DNA of 64,000 bases from DASRQK01 sp964436635 (GTDB lineage Bacteria; Bacteroidota; Bacteroidia; Sphingobacteriales; Sphingobacteriaceae), in NCBI GenBank assembly GCA_964436635.1, contig CAYTDM010000008.1, positions 13,406 to 77,405 of the forward strand. The letters run 5' to 3'. Below the pieces are notes generated by a model. It searched no databases, was not told the origin of the DNA, and worked only from the letters and a program-made list of their open reading frames with translations. The translations under genes were made by a program, and so were the position numbers. Position 1 is the stretch's first letter. The number at the start of each line of letters is the position of its first letter. Of the stretch, positions 33,847 to 43,250 are shown in pieces.

Positions 33847-33909
33847 GAGTTACGAATTCCTGCCGATAACCCTAAATTCATCAGGATTAACTCGCTGAAA
33901 AACAGTGAA

Positions 33910-35721
33910 TTAATCTACGTTGTCGTGTAAAAAAGAATTGTTAGACTTAATTTGCGTAATTCCATCTTCAAGAGACAATGTAAACTTCGAAACATGTGAA
34001 TCTGAAGAATGTGGAGTATTGTCTAAGGTTAATTGTTTCCTTTTATATGCCGGTTCTGTTTCCAATTCTTGTAATCCATTCGCACTTTTCAACTTTAAAC
34101 TAAGTTCTTTTAAACGCATAATGCGTTCTTTAGTCTTGCTTAATTGCTCGTCAAAATCTCGATCGTTTAAATCCTTTATATTCGGTTCTGGTGTTGAAGC
34201 ATCCATAGAAACACCCGATGAACTGCTACTTGGCGCAGAAAAATCAAAAGACATTTCTTGTACTTCTGGATTTCCTACATGCAGTTGATCGATCGATTTT
34301 GGGGTCTCAAAATGGAATGAAGGTTCCACTGATTTTACTTCAAATCCATCATTCAACGATTCATTGAGTGATGAAGAGTCTGTATTTTGAGGAGTTGGTT
34401 CCAAATCGAAACGCATTAAGGCGTCATTTTCAGGGGTGTTATTCTGCAAATTAATCGCTCCTGTAGATGAGAATGGTGCATGCCTACCTGCCGCCGCAGC
34501 ATCAAGACTAAACAAATCCACTTGTTTGGTCAACAAAACTGGATCGTTTGCATCTGCAGATTGAGGAAACTCTGTGTTCAATTCAAACATATAGGGTTCT
34601 GCGATTGGCTCCTCATCTTCCGCTTCCACTTTTGCGTTTTCAACGGGTTCTACCGGTTGTACAAACTGATTCACAGATTTTAAATAGGGAGTATCCTGCT
34701 TCTCTCCCATTAACGGAATCTCAATTTTCTCTTTCGCCTTTTCTTTAACGCGTTCTTCTGCTGTCTGGAAACCTGTAGCAATGATGGTCACAGAAAGCTC
34801 TTCTTCCATGGTCTCATCGATACAATTCCCCCAAATTAAATCGGCAGAAAGGCCTGCTTTATCTTGGATGTAATCCGTGATGATCGTCACTTCATCCATG
34901 GTTACTTCTTGCTTACCAGAAGTAATGTTTAACAAAATATAGCGCGCACCTTCAATTTCATTATCTTTCAATAATGGGGAAGCAAGCGCACCTTCCACAG
35001 CTTCCAGCGCACGAGATTCGCCTTTTGCTGTATAATTACCCATGATACAAACGCCGCTGTCATTCATGACCGTTTTAACATCTTTGAAGTCGACGTTCAC
35101 GTAACCAGGAATCGTAATAATTTCAGCTATCCCTTTTGCCGCGGTGGTTAAAATATCATCTGCTTTCGCAAATGCAGCCGTCATGGTTAAGTTTCCAAAA
35201 ATTTCTCTTAGGCGATCATTTGAAATAACTAAGTATGAATCCACATATTTCTTTAATTCACCTAAGCCCTCTTCAGCTTGCATTCTACGGCGTTTACCTT
35301 CGAAAGTAAATGGAGTCGTCACGATCGCTACCGTTAGAATCCCTAACTCTTTAGCGGCCTTTGCTAAGACTGGACTGGCCCCTGTACCGGTACCACCCCC
35401 CATTCCAGCTGTAATAAATAACATTTTCGTGTTTGAGCCCAGCATGCGCTTAATATCTTCGATGCTTTCCACCGCAGAATTCTCTCCTACAGATGGATCC
35501 GCACCAGCGCCCATCCCTTCGGTCAGACTTGCGCCTAATTGAACCTTGTTCGGAATGGGACTCAACTCAAGTGCTTGAGCATCTGTATTACAGATTATAA
35601 AATCCACTCCACTGATTCCTTGCTTATACATGTGATTGACTGCGTTACCGCCTCCACCACCAACACCAATCACCTTAATGATCGATGATTGCTCTTTTAA
35701 CATTTCGAATGTAAATGACAT
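33910..35721 (-). CDS. ftsZ: Cell division protein FtsZ
   Basis: Tubulin-like GTPase that forms the division ring. At 603 residues it is much longer than the about 390 of E. coli. The GTPase core is about 1-330, with IKVIGVGGGGGNAVNHM, the tubulin signature MGGGTGTGASPV and the T7-loop region near NVDFKDVKTVM. A long acidic, Ser-rich linker (about 335-590) leads to the C-terminal peptide SFLHDNVD. Long linkers are usual in Bacteroidota. A strong Shine-Dalgarno (AAAGGAG, 6 nt before ATG) and a 135-base gap after ftsA with motif copies suggest separate control. It is the last gene of the dcw cluster. Confidence 0.97.
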   Translation of the reverse strand: MSFTFEMLKEQSSIIKVIGVGGGGGNAVNHMYKQGISGVDFIICNTDAQALELSPIPNKVQLGASLTEGMGAGADPSVGENSAVESIEDIKRMLGSNTKMLFITAGMGGGTGTGASPVLAKAAKELGILTVAIVTTPFTFEGKRRRMQAEEGLGELKKYVDSYLVISNDRLREIFGNLTMTAAFAKADDILTTAAKGIAEIITIPGYVNVDFKDVKTVMNDSGVCIMGNYTAKGESRALEAVEGALASPLLKDNEIEGARYILLNITSGKQEVTMDEVTIITDYIQDKAGLSADLIWGNCIDETMEEELSVTIIATGFQTAEERVKEKAKEKIEIPLMGEKQDTPYLKSVNQFVQPVEPVENAKVEAEDEEPIAEPYMFELNTEFPQSADANDPVLLTKQVDLFSLDAAAAGRHAPFSSTGAINLQNNTPENDALMRFDLEPTPQNTDSSSLNESLNDGFEVKSVEPSFHFETPKSIDQLHVGNPEVQEMSFDFSAPSSSSSGVSMDASTPEPNIKDLNDRDFDEQLSKTKERIMRLKELSLKLKSANGLQELETEPAYKRKQLTLDNTPHSSDSHVSKFTLSLEDGITQIKSNNSFLHDNVD

Positions 35722-35727
35722 AGCTCT

Positions 35728-35734
35728 CTCCTTT
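35728..35734 (-). promoter_or_regulatory. Strong Shine-Dalgarno of ftsZ
   Basis: AAAGGAG lies 6 nt before the ftsZ ATG on the minus strand. Most genes in this window have only A-rich leaders, so this stands out. Confidence 0.7.
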
Positions 35735-35781
35735 AAATCACCTTTTTTGGCACTGTAATATTAATATTTATTCCACAATAG

Positions 35782-35829
35782 TTTTCCACATGTGTTAAGA
35801 ATGTGGAAAAAATACAGGAATGTGGAAAA
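35782..35829. promoter_or_regulatory. Three TTTTCCACAT sites in the ftsA-ftsZ gap
   Basis: TTTTCCACAT at 35782-35791 (plus), TTTTCCACATTCT at 35798-35810 (minus) and TTTTCCACATTCC at 35817-35829 (minus). The two minus-strand copies are 19 bp apart. The core fits the relaxed DnaA box TTWTNCACA. The same 12-mer recurs upstream of mraZ. Confidence 0.5.
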
Positions 35830-35856
35830 AAATCTCGGGCTTACTAAGGACTTTTT

Positions 35857-37203
35857 TTACCGCAAGTATTGATCGTTTCCTATTTCTTCATTACCATCCC
35901 GAATGATATCTCTAAACCACTTGAATAATCCTTTATCTTTATTCCGACTTTCTGTAATATCTTTTACTGTATCGGCTTTATTGAAGCGATTATCCGCAAG
36001 TTCCACTTGATCTTCCTCGGCTTGAATTCCTTTAATAAGTAATCCGATACCCGTAGCGTATAATGGGCTTTTTAATTCATCATAAACTTGCTTAGGAAGC
36101 AATTCGTTTTTGGCCAAATGCTCATTGGGGAATCCCACACGACAATCGATGCCCGTAATATACTCCACTAATTGTACCAAATGCTTCAATTGGGCACCAC
36201 CTCCAGTCACTACAATACCACCAATTAATTTATTTTCATAGCCTGAGGACTTTATTTCATAATAAACATGCTCTATGATTTCTTCCATTCTGGCCTGAAT
36301 GATACATGCTAAATTTTTAACTGAAATTTCTTTTGGTTCACGACCGCGTAATCCCGGCACGCAAATCACCTCGTTTTCTTTATTTTCTTCTGCTAAAGCT
36401 GAACCAAAACGGACTTTTAATAATTCAGCTTGATTGCGAAGCACTGAACAACCTTGTTTAATATCTTCGGTTACAATATTGCCCCCCAAAGGAATGACTG
36501 CAGTATGGCGAATGATGCCTTCATGGAAAATAGCGACATCGGTGGTTCCACCCCCTATATCCACCAATACAACGCCGGCATCCTTATCCGCCTCATCCAA
36601 TACAGCCTCCGAGGAAGCCAAAGGCTCCAAGATTAAATCTTGCACTTCTAATGTTGCATTATCTATGCATCTTTTGATGTTTTTAACTGCATTGACATGG
36701 CCAGAAATGATATGAAAGTTCGCTTCCATTCGTCTTCCAGACATTCCAATCGGATCTTTGATTCCAGGTTCATTATCGATTGTAAATTCTTGTGGCAAGA
36801 CATGAATAATTTCTTCTCCAGGAGGCAGCACTAACTTATACATATCCTCGATCAATTGTTCAATATCTAAACGACTGATTTCACTGTCGTCTTTACGAGT
36901 TAAAATACCGCGATGCTGAATGCTCTTGATATGTTGACCCGCAATTCCAACATTGACTACTTTTATATCCACATTTGATTGTGAACTTGCCTCTTCTACA
37001 GCTTGCAAAATGCTGCTTACTGTCTTTTGAATATTGGCCACAACGCCCCTGCTCACGCCTGAAGACTCGGCTTTTCCGACGCCTAATACTTCAATTTTGT
37101 TCTTACCATGTCTTCTTCCTACAGTTACGCAGATTTTTGTAGTACCGATGTCCAGGCCAACGACAATCGGAGAATCATTTTCTGAAACAGTCCTAGATTT
37201 CAT
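35857..37203 (-). CDS. ftsA: Cell division protein FtsA
   Basis: Actin-like protein that tethers FtsZ to the membrane. The 448-residue protein starts IVVGLDIGTTKICVTVGRR (phosphate 1) and has the VLVDIGGGTTDVAIFHEG (phosphate 2) and GGIVVTGGGAQL (adenosine) motifs with an SHS2-type 1C domain between. The C-terminus ends GLFKWFRDIIR followed by a short tail; this amphipathic helix is the likely membrane anchor. It starts 2 bases after ftsQ. Confidence 0.96.
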   Translation of the reverse strand: MKSRTVSENDSPIVVGLDIGTTKICVTVGRRHGKNKIEVLGVGKAESSGVSRGVVANIQKTVSSILQAVEEASSQSNVDIKVVNVGIAGQHIKSIQHRGILTRKDDSEISRLDIEQLIEDMYKLVLPPGEEIIHVLPQEFTIDNEPGIKDPIGMSGRRMEANFHIISGHVNAVKNIKRCIDNATLEVQDLILEPLASSEAVLDEADKDAGVVLVDIGGGTTDVAIFHEGIIRHTAVIPLGGNIVTEDIKQGCSVLRNQAELLKVRFGSALAEENKENEVICVPGLRGREPKEISVKNLACIIQARMEEIIEHVYYEIKSSGYENKLIGGIVVTGGGAQLKHLVQLVEYITGIDCRVGFPNEHLAKNELLPKQVYDELKSPLYATGIGLLIKGIQAEEDQVELADNRFNKADTVKDITESRNKDKGLFKWFRDIIRDGNEEIGNDQYLR

Positions 37204-37205
37204 AA

Positions 37206-38111
37206 TTATTCAATGTTTAAAGTAGTATTATTCACTTTTATAATAGAATCCAACCGGGTGGAATTCGTATCCAAATTCATTTTCACTGTATCGGCTGGCG
37301 CAAATTCCTTTGCTTTTTTAGTTGATGCATCGCGTTGCAAACACACTAATTGATCTTTATATTTCAAATTCACGACTTCATAAGCATCCAAACCCATTTT
37401 CGGTACGATACCCTGATAATATATCAATAATTTTTCGAATTTCTGAGTTAAATCACTCGCATCACCAAAAATAATTCTCTGGTCTCCAACGCGAGGTATC
37501 AATTCAATTTCACCTTGTTCATTTACAAATAATTGCACAATTTGTTCTTGCCAAACTTCGTTTTGATCCAAGTAATCTGCAATGGAATATAGATCCTGAA
37601 CAAGGGATGAATTGATTTCTTCCAATGCTCTCCCATAGCTTTCTTCAATATTTCCATTTGCCAAGGTTACACTGGGTACATACCTGCTTGAAACAGGCAT
37701 TTTTAGACGATTTTCATCTACATAAAAACCATTTCCTTCCTCGTCTATGATTCGTAAAACCGCTCTTCTCTGTGAAACCTTTACTAATAACAACCCATTC
37801 ATGTCCATGCTTACTTGTGCATGTTCCACATAGGGGATGCGTTTCAAATTCGCTTCCATATCATGAATGGGAAGTGACTCTAAAGTTCTCCCCACCATTT
37901 TACCGTATTCTGTTTCAATTAATCGAGCGACATCTTCCTTTTCTACAAAGGCATCGACTCCTTCTATCCGTATCCTAAACTCCGTACAGGCTTGTTCACT
38001 GCTTTTTACTTGTACCGCCCCCATTAAAAGCACGACCCCCACAATTCCACCTATTAAATAGATGAAATAAAGGACGTAACCCCAAGGAATATGTACTTTA
38101 AACTTCGCCAT
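37206..38111 (-). CDS. ftsQ: Cell division protein FtsQ/DivIB
   Basis: Bitopic divisome protein of 301 residues: a short cytoplasmic start, one helix (about 12-34), a POTRA-type segment (EFRIRIEGVDAFVEKEDVARLI) and a beta domain. The sequence is poorly conserved, as usual for FtsQ, but the position between murC and ftsA and the layout are decisive. It overlaps the murC stop by 14 bases. Confidence 0.88.
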   Translation of the reverse strand: MAKFKVHIPWGYVLYFIYLIGGIVGVVLLMGAVQVKSSEQACTEFRIRIEGVDAFVEKEDVARLIETEYGKMVGRTLESLPIHDMEANLKRIPYVEHAQVSMDMNGLLLVKVSQRRAVLRIIDEEGNGFYVDENRLKMPVSSRYVPSVTLANGNIEESYGRALEEINSSLVQDLYSIADYLDQNEVWQEQIVQLFVNEQGEIELIPRVGDQRIIFGDASDLTQKFEKLLIYYQGIVPKMGLDAYEVVNLKYKDQLVCLQRDASTKKAKEFAPADTVKMNLDTNSTRLDSIIKVNNTTLNIE

Positions 38112-39450
38112 TCAAAATCAATTTTATCGGCTCTATTAATTGATCTATATTTCCTGCTCCAACCGTAACCAATAAAACGGGCTGCTCGGACTTTATATAG
38201 CTTAAAATTTCTTCTTTATTTAACAATCTCTTTTCGGGCGCCTGGATTTTATCCAACAATACGCTGGAAGTAATTCCTTCAATCGGCAATTCCCTGGCTG
38301 GATAAATATCCATCAGGATTAAACTATCCACTGTAGACAAGGTTTCTGCAAATCCATCCATAAAATCACGTGTACGTGTGTACAAGTGTGGTTGGAAAAT
38401 TACAGTCAATTTCTTCTCAGGATAAAGAGCACGTACAGCCTTTAAAAACACTCGCAATTCTTCCGGGTGATGCGCATAATCATCTATATAAAGGTGTTTT
38501 TCATTTCTAACAATGTACTCAAACCTTCTTTTGACCCCTTTAAAATTACCTAATGCCTTTTTAATTTGCTCTGCTGTCAATCCCAATAATAATGCTGCAG
38601 TCGATGCAGCCACCGCATTGGCCACATTATGTAATCCTGGAATCCCCATACGAATGTTCGGGATTTCAATATCCTTTGCTACATAATCAAAGAAAAAATA
38701 TCCGTCTTCTATGCGAACATTCTTTGCGTGAGCTTGTCCCTCGCCAGAAGCTGAATAATCAATTTCCGATTTAAATGGCAAGCCATGATGCACGATTCTA
38801 TAGCCATTTTCGGCAGTTTGACTCAAAAATTCTGCGAAAGTAGCCCGCATTTCATCGTGGTTATCGTAGATATCTAAATGGTCAGCGTCTGCAGAAGTCA
38901 AAATGGAAATATTCGGATGCAAGGTTAAAAATGAACGATCGTATTCATCGGCCTCTACCACCAATAATTCATTATCTCCAAACAAGGTGTTCGTCTGATA
39001 GTTAGAAGTTATTCCTCCTAAAAATGCAGAACAGCCTTTGCCGCTATCCATCAGTAGGTGAGCCACCATGCTGGAGGTCGTGGTTTTCCCATGCGTTCCA
39101 GCTACCGCAATGGTATATTTGCCCTTGCTTAAAATTCCTAAAACCTCAGAACGCTTATGTAATTTTATTACTAATTCTAAGTAACGAAGATAAATCCCCA
39201 AGTCCTTTGGAATAGCGGGCGTATATATTAATAAGGTCGATGGCGATTTAAATTCAGATGGAATGCTGTCAAATGTATCTTCATAAATCACAGAAATGCC
39301 TTCCTCGACCAATTGTTTTGTCAAGGTGGTCTCTGTCTTATCATAACCAGCCACTTCACAACCAATGTGCTTAAAATATCGAGCTAACGCACTCATCCCA
39401 ATCCCACCGATCCCGATGAAGTAAACATATTTTATGTGTTGCAAATCCAT
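38098..39450 (-). CDS. murC: UDP-N-acetylmuramate--L-alanine ligase
   Basis: Adds L-Ala to UDP-MurNAc, the first peptide step of peptidoglycan. The frame reaches a TTG at 39459, but the ATG at 39450 (MDLQHIKYVYFIGIGGIGMSALA) is the natural start, giving 450 residues. It has the Rossmann GIGGIGMSALA, the ATP loop VAGTHGKTTTSSM and the DDYAHHPEEL motif. It lies 13 bases after murG and overlaps ftsQ. Confidence 0.97.
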   Translation of the reverse strand: MDLQHIKYVYFIGIGGIGMSALARYFKHIGCEVAGYDKTETTLTKQLVEEGISVIYEDTFDSIPSEFKSPSTLLIYTPAIPKDLGIYLRYLELVIKLHKRSEVLGILSKGKYTIAVAGTHGKTTTSSMVAHLLMDSGKGCSAFLGGITSNYQTNTLFGDNELLVVEADEYDRSFLTLHPNISILTSADADHLDIYDNHDEMRATFAEFLSQTAENGYRIVHHGLPFKSEIDYSASGEGQAHAKNVRIEDGYFFFDYVAKDIEIPNIRMGIPGLHNVANAVAASTAALLLGLTAEQIKKALGNFKGVKRRFEYIVRNEKHLYIDDYAHHPEELRVFLKAVRALYPEKKLTVIFQPHLYTRTRDFMDGFAETLSTVDSLILMDIYPARELPIEGITSSVLLDKIQAPEKRLLNKEEILSYIKSEQPVLLVTVGAGNIDQLIEPIKLILNGEV

Positions 39451-39463
39451 TTTATACAATCTA

Positions 39464-40567
39464 TTAATGTTGAATTGAGTAATATCCCGCTATGCTTAAC
39501 ACTTCCTTTGCGATGACCTCATCTGCATGCGGTAATGCTAACTTATAGATGTTTTCACTTAAGGTTTCACAAGTTTCTTCTTGCTGAAGCAAATCCAAGG
39601 TACTGCTGATCAATTGCGCAGGCGCATCAGCATCTTTCACCATGATCGCCGCTTGCTTGCGAACTAAAGAAAGTGCATTTTTAGTTTGATGATCTTCGGC
39701 AACGTTTGGAGATGGAACTAAAACGGTTGGCTTCCCAACGGCACATAATTCAGCAATGGTTCCTGCACCCGCTCGTGAAATAATCACATCTGCCATGGCA
39801 TACGCTAAATCCATTCTTTGAATAAACGGATAAATTCGCACCCCCACGGCTTGAATGTGTTTTAAATCTTCATAATAATAAGAGCCGCATTGCCAAATGA
39901 GTTGAACTCCTGCCTTTATAATCTCAGTATATTGATTCAATAATACTTGATTCAATGTTCTCGCCCCCAAACTTCCACCCGTAACTAAAATGGTTTTTTT
40001 TGATGGGTCTAAACCACAAAACTCTACAGCTTCTGATTTTTTCCCTTCTATCATGACGGCATCAGGACGAATTGGATTTCCTGTTAATAGCAATCGTTCT
40101 TGAGGAAAATATTGCTCCATTCCGTCAAATGCTACGCAAATCTTCTTAGCCTGTTTGCCCAGTTTTTTATTTGTAATTCCAGCAAAGGAATTTTGTTCTT
40201 GAATCAAGTAAGGAATGCCGGCATTTTTTGCGGCAAGCAACAAAGGACCCGATGCATACCCGCCTACTCCGACGGCCACATCCGGTTTAAAATCTTTTAA
40301 AATTTTATTCGATTTTAACATGCTTGCAAATAGCTTAAACGGCAAATTCCAATTTTTCAATAAAGAGGAACGATTAATTCCTTGAATATCCAAACCTATG
40401 ATTTCATATCCTGCCGCTGGAACTTTTTCCATTTCCATTCTTCCATTCGCTCCCACAAACAGAATATGAGTATCAGGCGCGATCCTTTTTATGGCATTCG
40501 CAATAGAAATGGCTGGGAAGATATGTCCTCCAGTACCGCCTCCACTTATAATAATGCGTTTTGCCAT
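39464..40567 (-). CDS. murG: Undecaprenyldiphospho-muramoylpentapeptide beta-N-acetylglucosaminyltransferase
   Basis: Makes lipid II from lipid I at the inner face of the membrane. The 367-residue GT28 enzyme starts IIISGGGTGGHIFPAISIANAI and has GVGGYASGPLLLAAK, VTGGSLGARTLNQ and RAGAGTIAELCAVGKP. A Shine-Dalgarno (AAGGAG, 10 nt from ATG) is present, one of the few in the window. It follows ftsW after 42 bases. Confidence 0.97.
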   Translation of the reverse strand: MAKRIIISGGGTGGHIFPAISIANAIKRIAPDTHILFVGANGRMEMEKVPAAGYEIIGLDIQGINRSSLLKNWNLPFKLFASMLKSNKILKDFKPDVAVGVGGYASGPLLLAAKNAGIPYLIQEQNSFAGITNKKLGKQAKKICVAFDGMEQYFPQERLLLTGNPIRPDAVMIEGKKSEAVEFCGLDPSKKTILVTGGSLGARTLNQVLLNQYTEIIKAGVQLIWQCGSYYYEDLKHIQAVGVRIYPFIQRMDLAYAMADVIISRAGAGTIAELCAVGKPTVLVPSPNVAEDHQTKNALSLVRKQAAIMVKDADAPAQLISSTLDLLQQEETCETLSENIYKLALPHADEVIAKEVLSIAGYYSIQH

Positions 40568-40609
40568 TTTTGATCTACTCCTTATTTATGTTTATAAAAT
40601 CAATCTATT

Positions 40610-41824
40610 TTAAATGGCCGGAATTTCTCCAACCACGACTTTATTCGCTCCACGATGACCCCTTACCTGTGAATCCGCCTGCTCTAATTGGTCGCGTTGT
40701 TTCATCTCATCAATGCTTCTACTTACACTTAATATAATGCCAAAAGCGATACTGGTAAATAAGATCGAAGTACCACCCATGCTGACCAACGGTAAAGGAA
40801 TCCCTGTTACCGGTCCCAATCCGACTGCCACCGCCATATTGGCGAGCGCTTGCAAGGTGAGACTAAAGCCAAGCCCTGCGGCGAGCAAGGCCCCAAAGGC
40901 TTTTGGACTTTGGGTGACGATGCGTATACACCGGAACATGAGTCCCAAGTACAGCAAGACTAAGGCCACCCCTCCTACGGCGCCGTATTCTTCAATGATA
41001 ATTGCAAAAATAAAATCGGAATACGGGTGCGGCAACACGTTTCTTTGTGTACTATTTCCCGGTCCTTTTCCAAAAAGTCCTCCGGTTGCAATGGCTATTT
41101 TAGCATGATCCGACTGAAAGGATTTATCGCTGTTTCGCACGGAATTTTCATCTTGAACACCTAAATAGGTTTGCACGCGCGAAACGTACGTTTGCCTTCT
41201 CGGCCCTAATAATACCACCAAGAGTAACACGCCAAACACGGCGACACACACATAAAAAATTTGCTTTATGCTAATCCGACCGATGATTAATAACAAAACA
41301 CTCACACCAAATAACATCAAAGCGGTGGATAAATTTGCGGGAGCGATTAATGCAAAAATCACACATACTGACCCCATAATTGGTAGGAAAGATTTCTTTA
41401 CATCTTTAATATTCTCCTGTTTGCGCGTCAGCGTACGGGCTAAAAATGTAATCAAAGCTAATTTAGCCAAATCGGAAGTCTGAAACGTCTGGTTAATAAT
41501 GGGAATGGTGACCCAACGACTCGCTTCGTTAACTGTATTTCCAAAAAACAAGGTATAGAGTAATAATGGAATGGTGATGATCATTAATATTTTTGATATA
41601 CCCGCATACCACTGGTAATTCAATTTATGAGAAATATACATCAAGGCAAAGCCGCCGATAATTAATAGCGTATGCTTGATCAAATAGACTTCGGTGCCTT
41701 TGCCTTCTTTGTATGCCAATGCACCTACAGAACTGTACACTGCAGCTAAGGACCACAAGGATAAAAAGATGATGATGATCCATAACCAACGATCTCCTTT
41801 TAACTTAGAAAACATTAAATCCAT
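40610..41824 (-). CDS. ftsW: Lipid II polymerase FtsW (SEDS family)
   Basis: SEDS-family peptidoglycan glycosyltransferase of the divisome, working with FtsI. The 404-residue protein has about ten helices and the SEDS blocks GKGPGNSTQRNVLPHPYSDFIFAIIIEEYG and GLGPVTGIPLPLVSMGGTS. The position between murD and murG supports FtsW rather than RodA. A Shine-Dalgarno-like GGAGG lies 9 nt before the ATG. Confidence 0.95.
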   Translation of the reverse strand: MDLMFSKLKGDRWLWIIIIFLSLWSLAAVYSSVGALAYKEGKGTEVYLIKHTLLIIGGFALMYISHKLNYQWYAGISKILMIITIPLLLYTLFFGNTVNEASRWVTIPIINQTFQTSDLAKLALITFLARTLTRKQENIKDVKKSFLPIMGSVCVIFALIAPANLSTALMLFGVSVLLLIIGRISIKQIFYVCVAVFGVLLLVVLLGPRRQTYVSRVQTYLGVQDENSVRNSDKSFQSDHAKIAIATGGLFGKGPGNSTQRNVLPHPYSDFIFAIIIEEYGAVGGVALVLLYLGLMFRCIRIVTQSPKAFGALLAAGLGFSLTLQALANMAVAVGLGPVTGIPLPLVSMGGTSILFTSIAFGIILSVSRSIDEMKQRDQLEQADSQVRGHRGANKVVVGEIPAI

Positions 41825-41873
41825 TTGGCAATTCCTCCCCTATATATTTTATAATTGGTGAACGATTCAACTT

Positions 41874-43241
41874 TTACAACTCCATTACAGCTGCCTTAAA
41901 TTGATCGCCGCGATCTTCATAATTTTTAAACCAATCAAAACTTGCGCAAGCAGGTGATAACAGAACAGTGTCGCCTTTTTTCGCAAAATGTGATGCAATC
42001 TGAACGGCGTCTTGCATATTTGAGCTGTTCACGATCACTGGCACCTCGTTTTCTAATGCTTCGTAGATGCGTGCGTTGTCCTTCCCTATGCACACGATGG
42101 CTTTCACTTTCTCTTTCACTAAATCCCGAATCATCCCGTAGTCATTTCCTTTATCCACGCCACCCATAATTAACACGATGCCCGGCGCGAAACTTTCTAA
42201 TGCGTACCAAACTGAATTCACATTCGTGGCTTTGGAATCATTGATGTAGTTCACGCCTGCAATGCAGCTTACAAACTCCAGACGATGTGGGATATTTTGA
42301 TAAGAGCCCATGCTTTCCTTCATCGTCGCATTTCTTAATTCTTGGGCTTTGGCAATCAATCCTGACGCCATATTATTATACACATTGTGCTTTCCTGCAA
42401 GTGATAATTCGTAGATATCCATGGTAAATACATCGTTATTCAATAAATCAATGGTCAAGAGGTCCTGATCAAGATAGGCCCCTGGCACCTGTTTTTTAGT
42501 AAGGCTAAACGGTAACAAGCGCGCAGCACCCACATGCCTTTTTAGTCCTTCTTGGATCTCCAGATCATCGGCGCAATAAATAAATAAATCGTTGGCCGTT
42601 TGATTCTGAATAATCCTAAATTTTGAGTCCACGTAATTGGACATTTTATAATCGTATCGATCTAAATGATCGGGTGTGATGTTTAATAATACAGCGATGT
42701 TGGCACGAAAATGTCGCATATCATCCAGCATAAAACTGCTGATCTCTAACACGTAGATGTCGTGGTTGTTTAACGCTACTTGCTTCGCAAAGCTTTCTCC
42801 AATATTTCCTGCAATCCCCACATTCAAGCCTGCATTTTTTAAAATGAACCAAGTCAGTTTGCTGGTAGTCGATTTTCCATTTGAACCAGTGATAGCAATC
42901 AACTTAGCCTCGGTATATTGCGCAGCAAATTCAATTTCACCGATAATCGGGATGTTACGCTCACGCAAACCTTGAATGACTGGCGCCTTTTGCGGAATTC
43001 CTGGACTTTTAATGACTAAATCTACATCCGCCAAGGCTTCCTCGCTATGCATTCCTTCTTCCACATGCACGTCCAATGCTGCTAATTCTTTGCGATAAGC
43101 ATCACCGATGGTACCGAAGTCGGACACCCATACATCGAATCCTATTTTTTTGCCGAGAATCGCTGCGCCCACACCACTTTCACCTGCCCCTAAAATGAGG
43201 AGCTTGCCGGATTGAGGATATGGAAAATGAGTGCTCAGCAT
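41874..43241 (-). CDS. murD: UDP-N-acetylmuramoylalanine--D-glutamate ligase
   Basis: Adds D-Glu to UDP-MurNAc-L-Ala. The 455-residue Mur ligase has the N-terminal LILGAGESGVGAA nucleotide fold, the ATP loop ITGSNGKSTTSKL, NITPDHLDRYD and YINDSKATNVNSV. It starts 9 bases after mraY in a tightly packed run of wall genes. Confidence 0.96.
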   Translation of the reverse strand: MLSTHFPYPQSGKLLILGAGESGVGAAILGKKIGFDVWVSDFGTIGDAYRKELAALDVHVEEGMHSEEALADVDLVIKSPGIPQKAPVIQGLRERNIPIIGEIEFAAQYTEAKLIAITGSNGKSTTSKLTWFILKNAGLNVGIAGNIGESFAKQVALNNHDIYVLEISSFMLDDMRHFRANIAVLLNITPDHLDRYDYKMSNYVDSKFRIIQNQTANDLFIYCADDLEIQEGLKRHVGAARLLPFSLTKKQVPGAYLDQDLLTIDLLNNDVFTMDIYELSLAGKHNVYNNMASGLIAKAQELRNATMKESMGSYQNIPHRLEFVSCIAGVNYINDSKATNVNSVWYALESFAPGIVLIMGGVDKGNDYGMIRDLVKEKVKAIVCIGKDNARIYEALENEVPVIVNSSNMQDAVQIASHFAKKGDTVLLSPACASFDWFKNYEDRGDQFKAAVMEL

Positions 43242-43250
43242 GGCGCTTAT

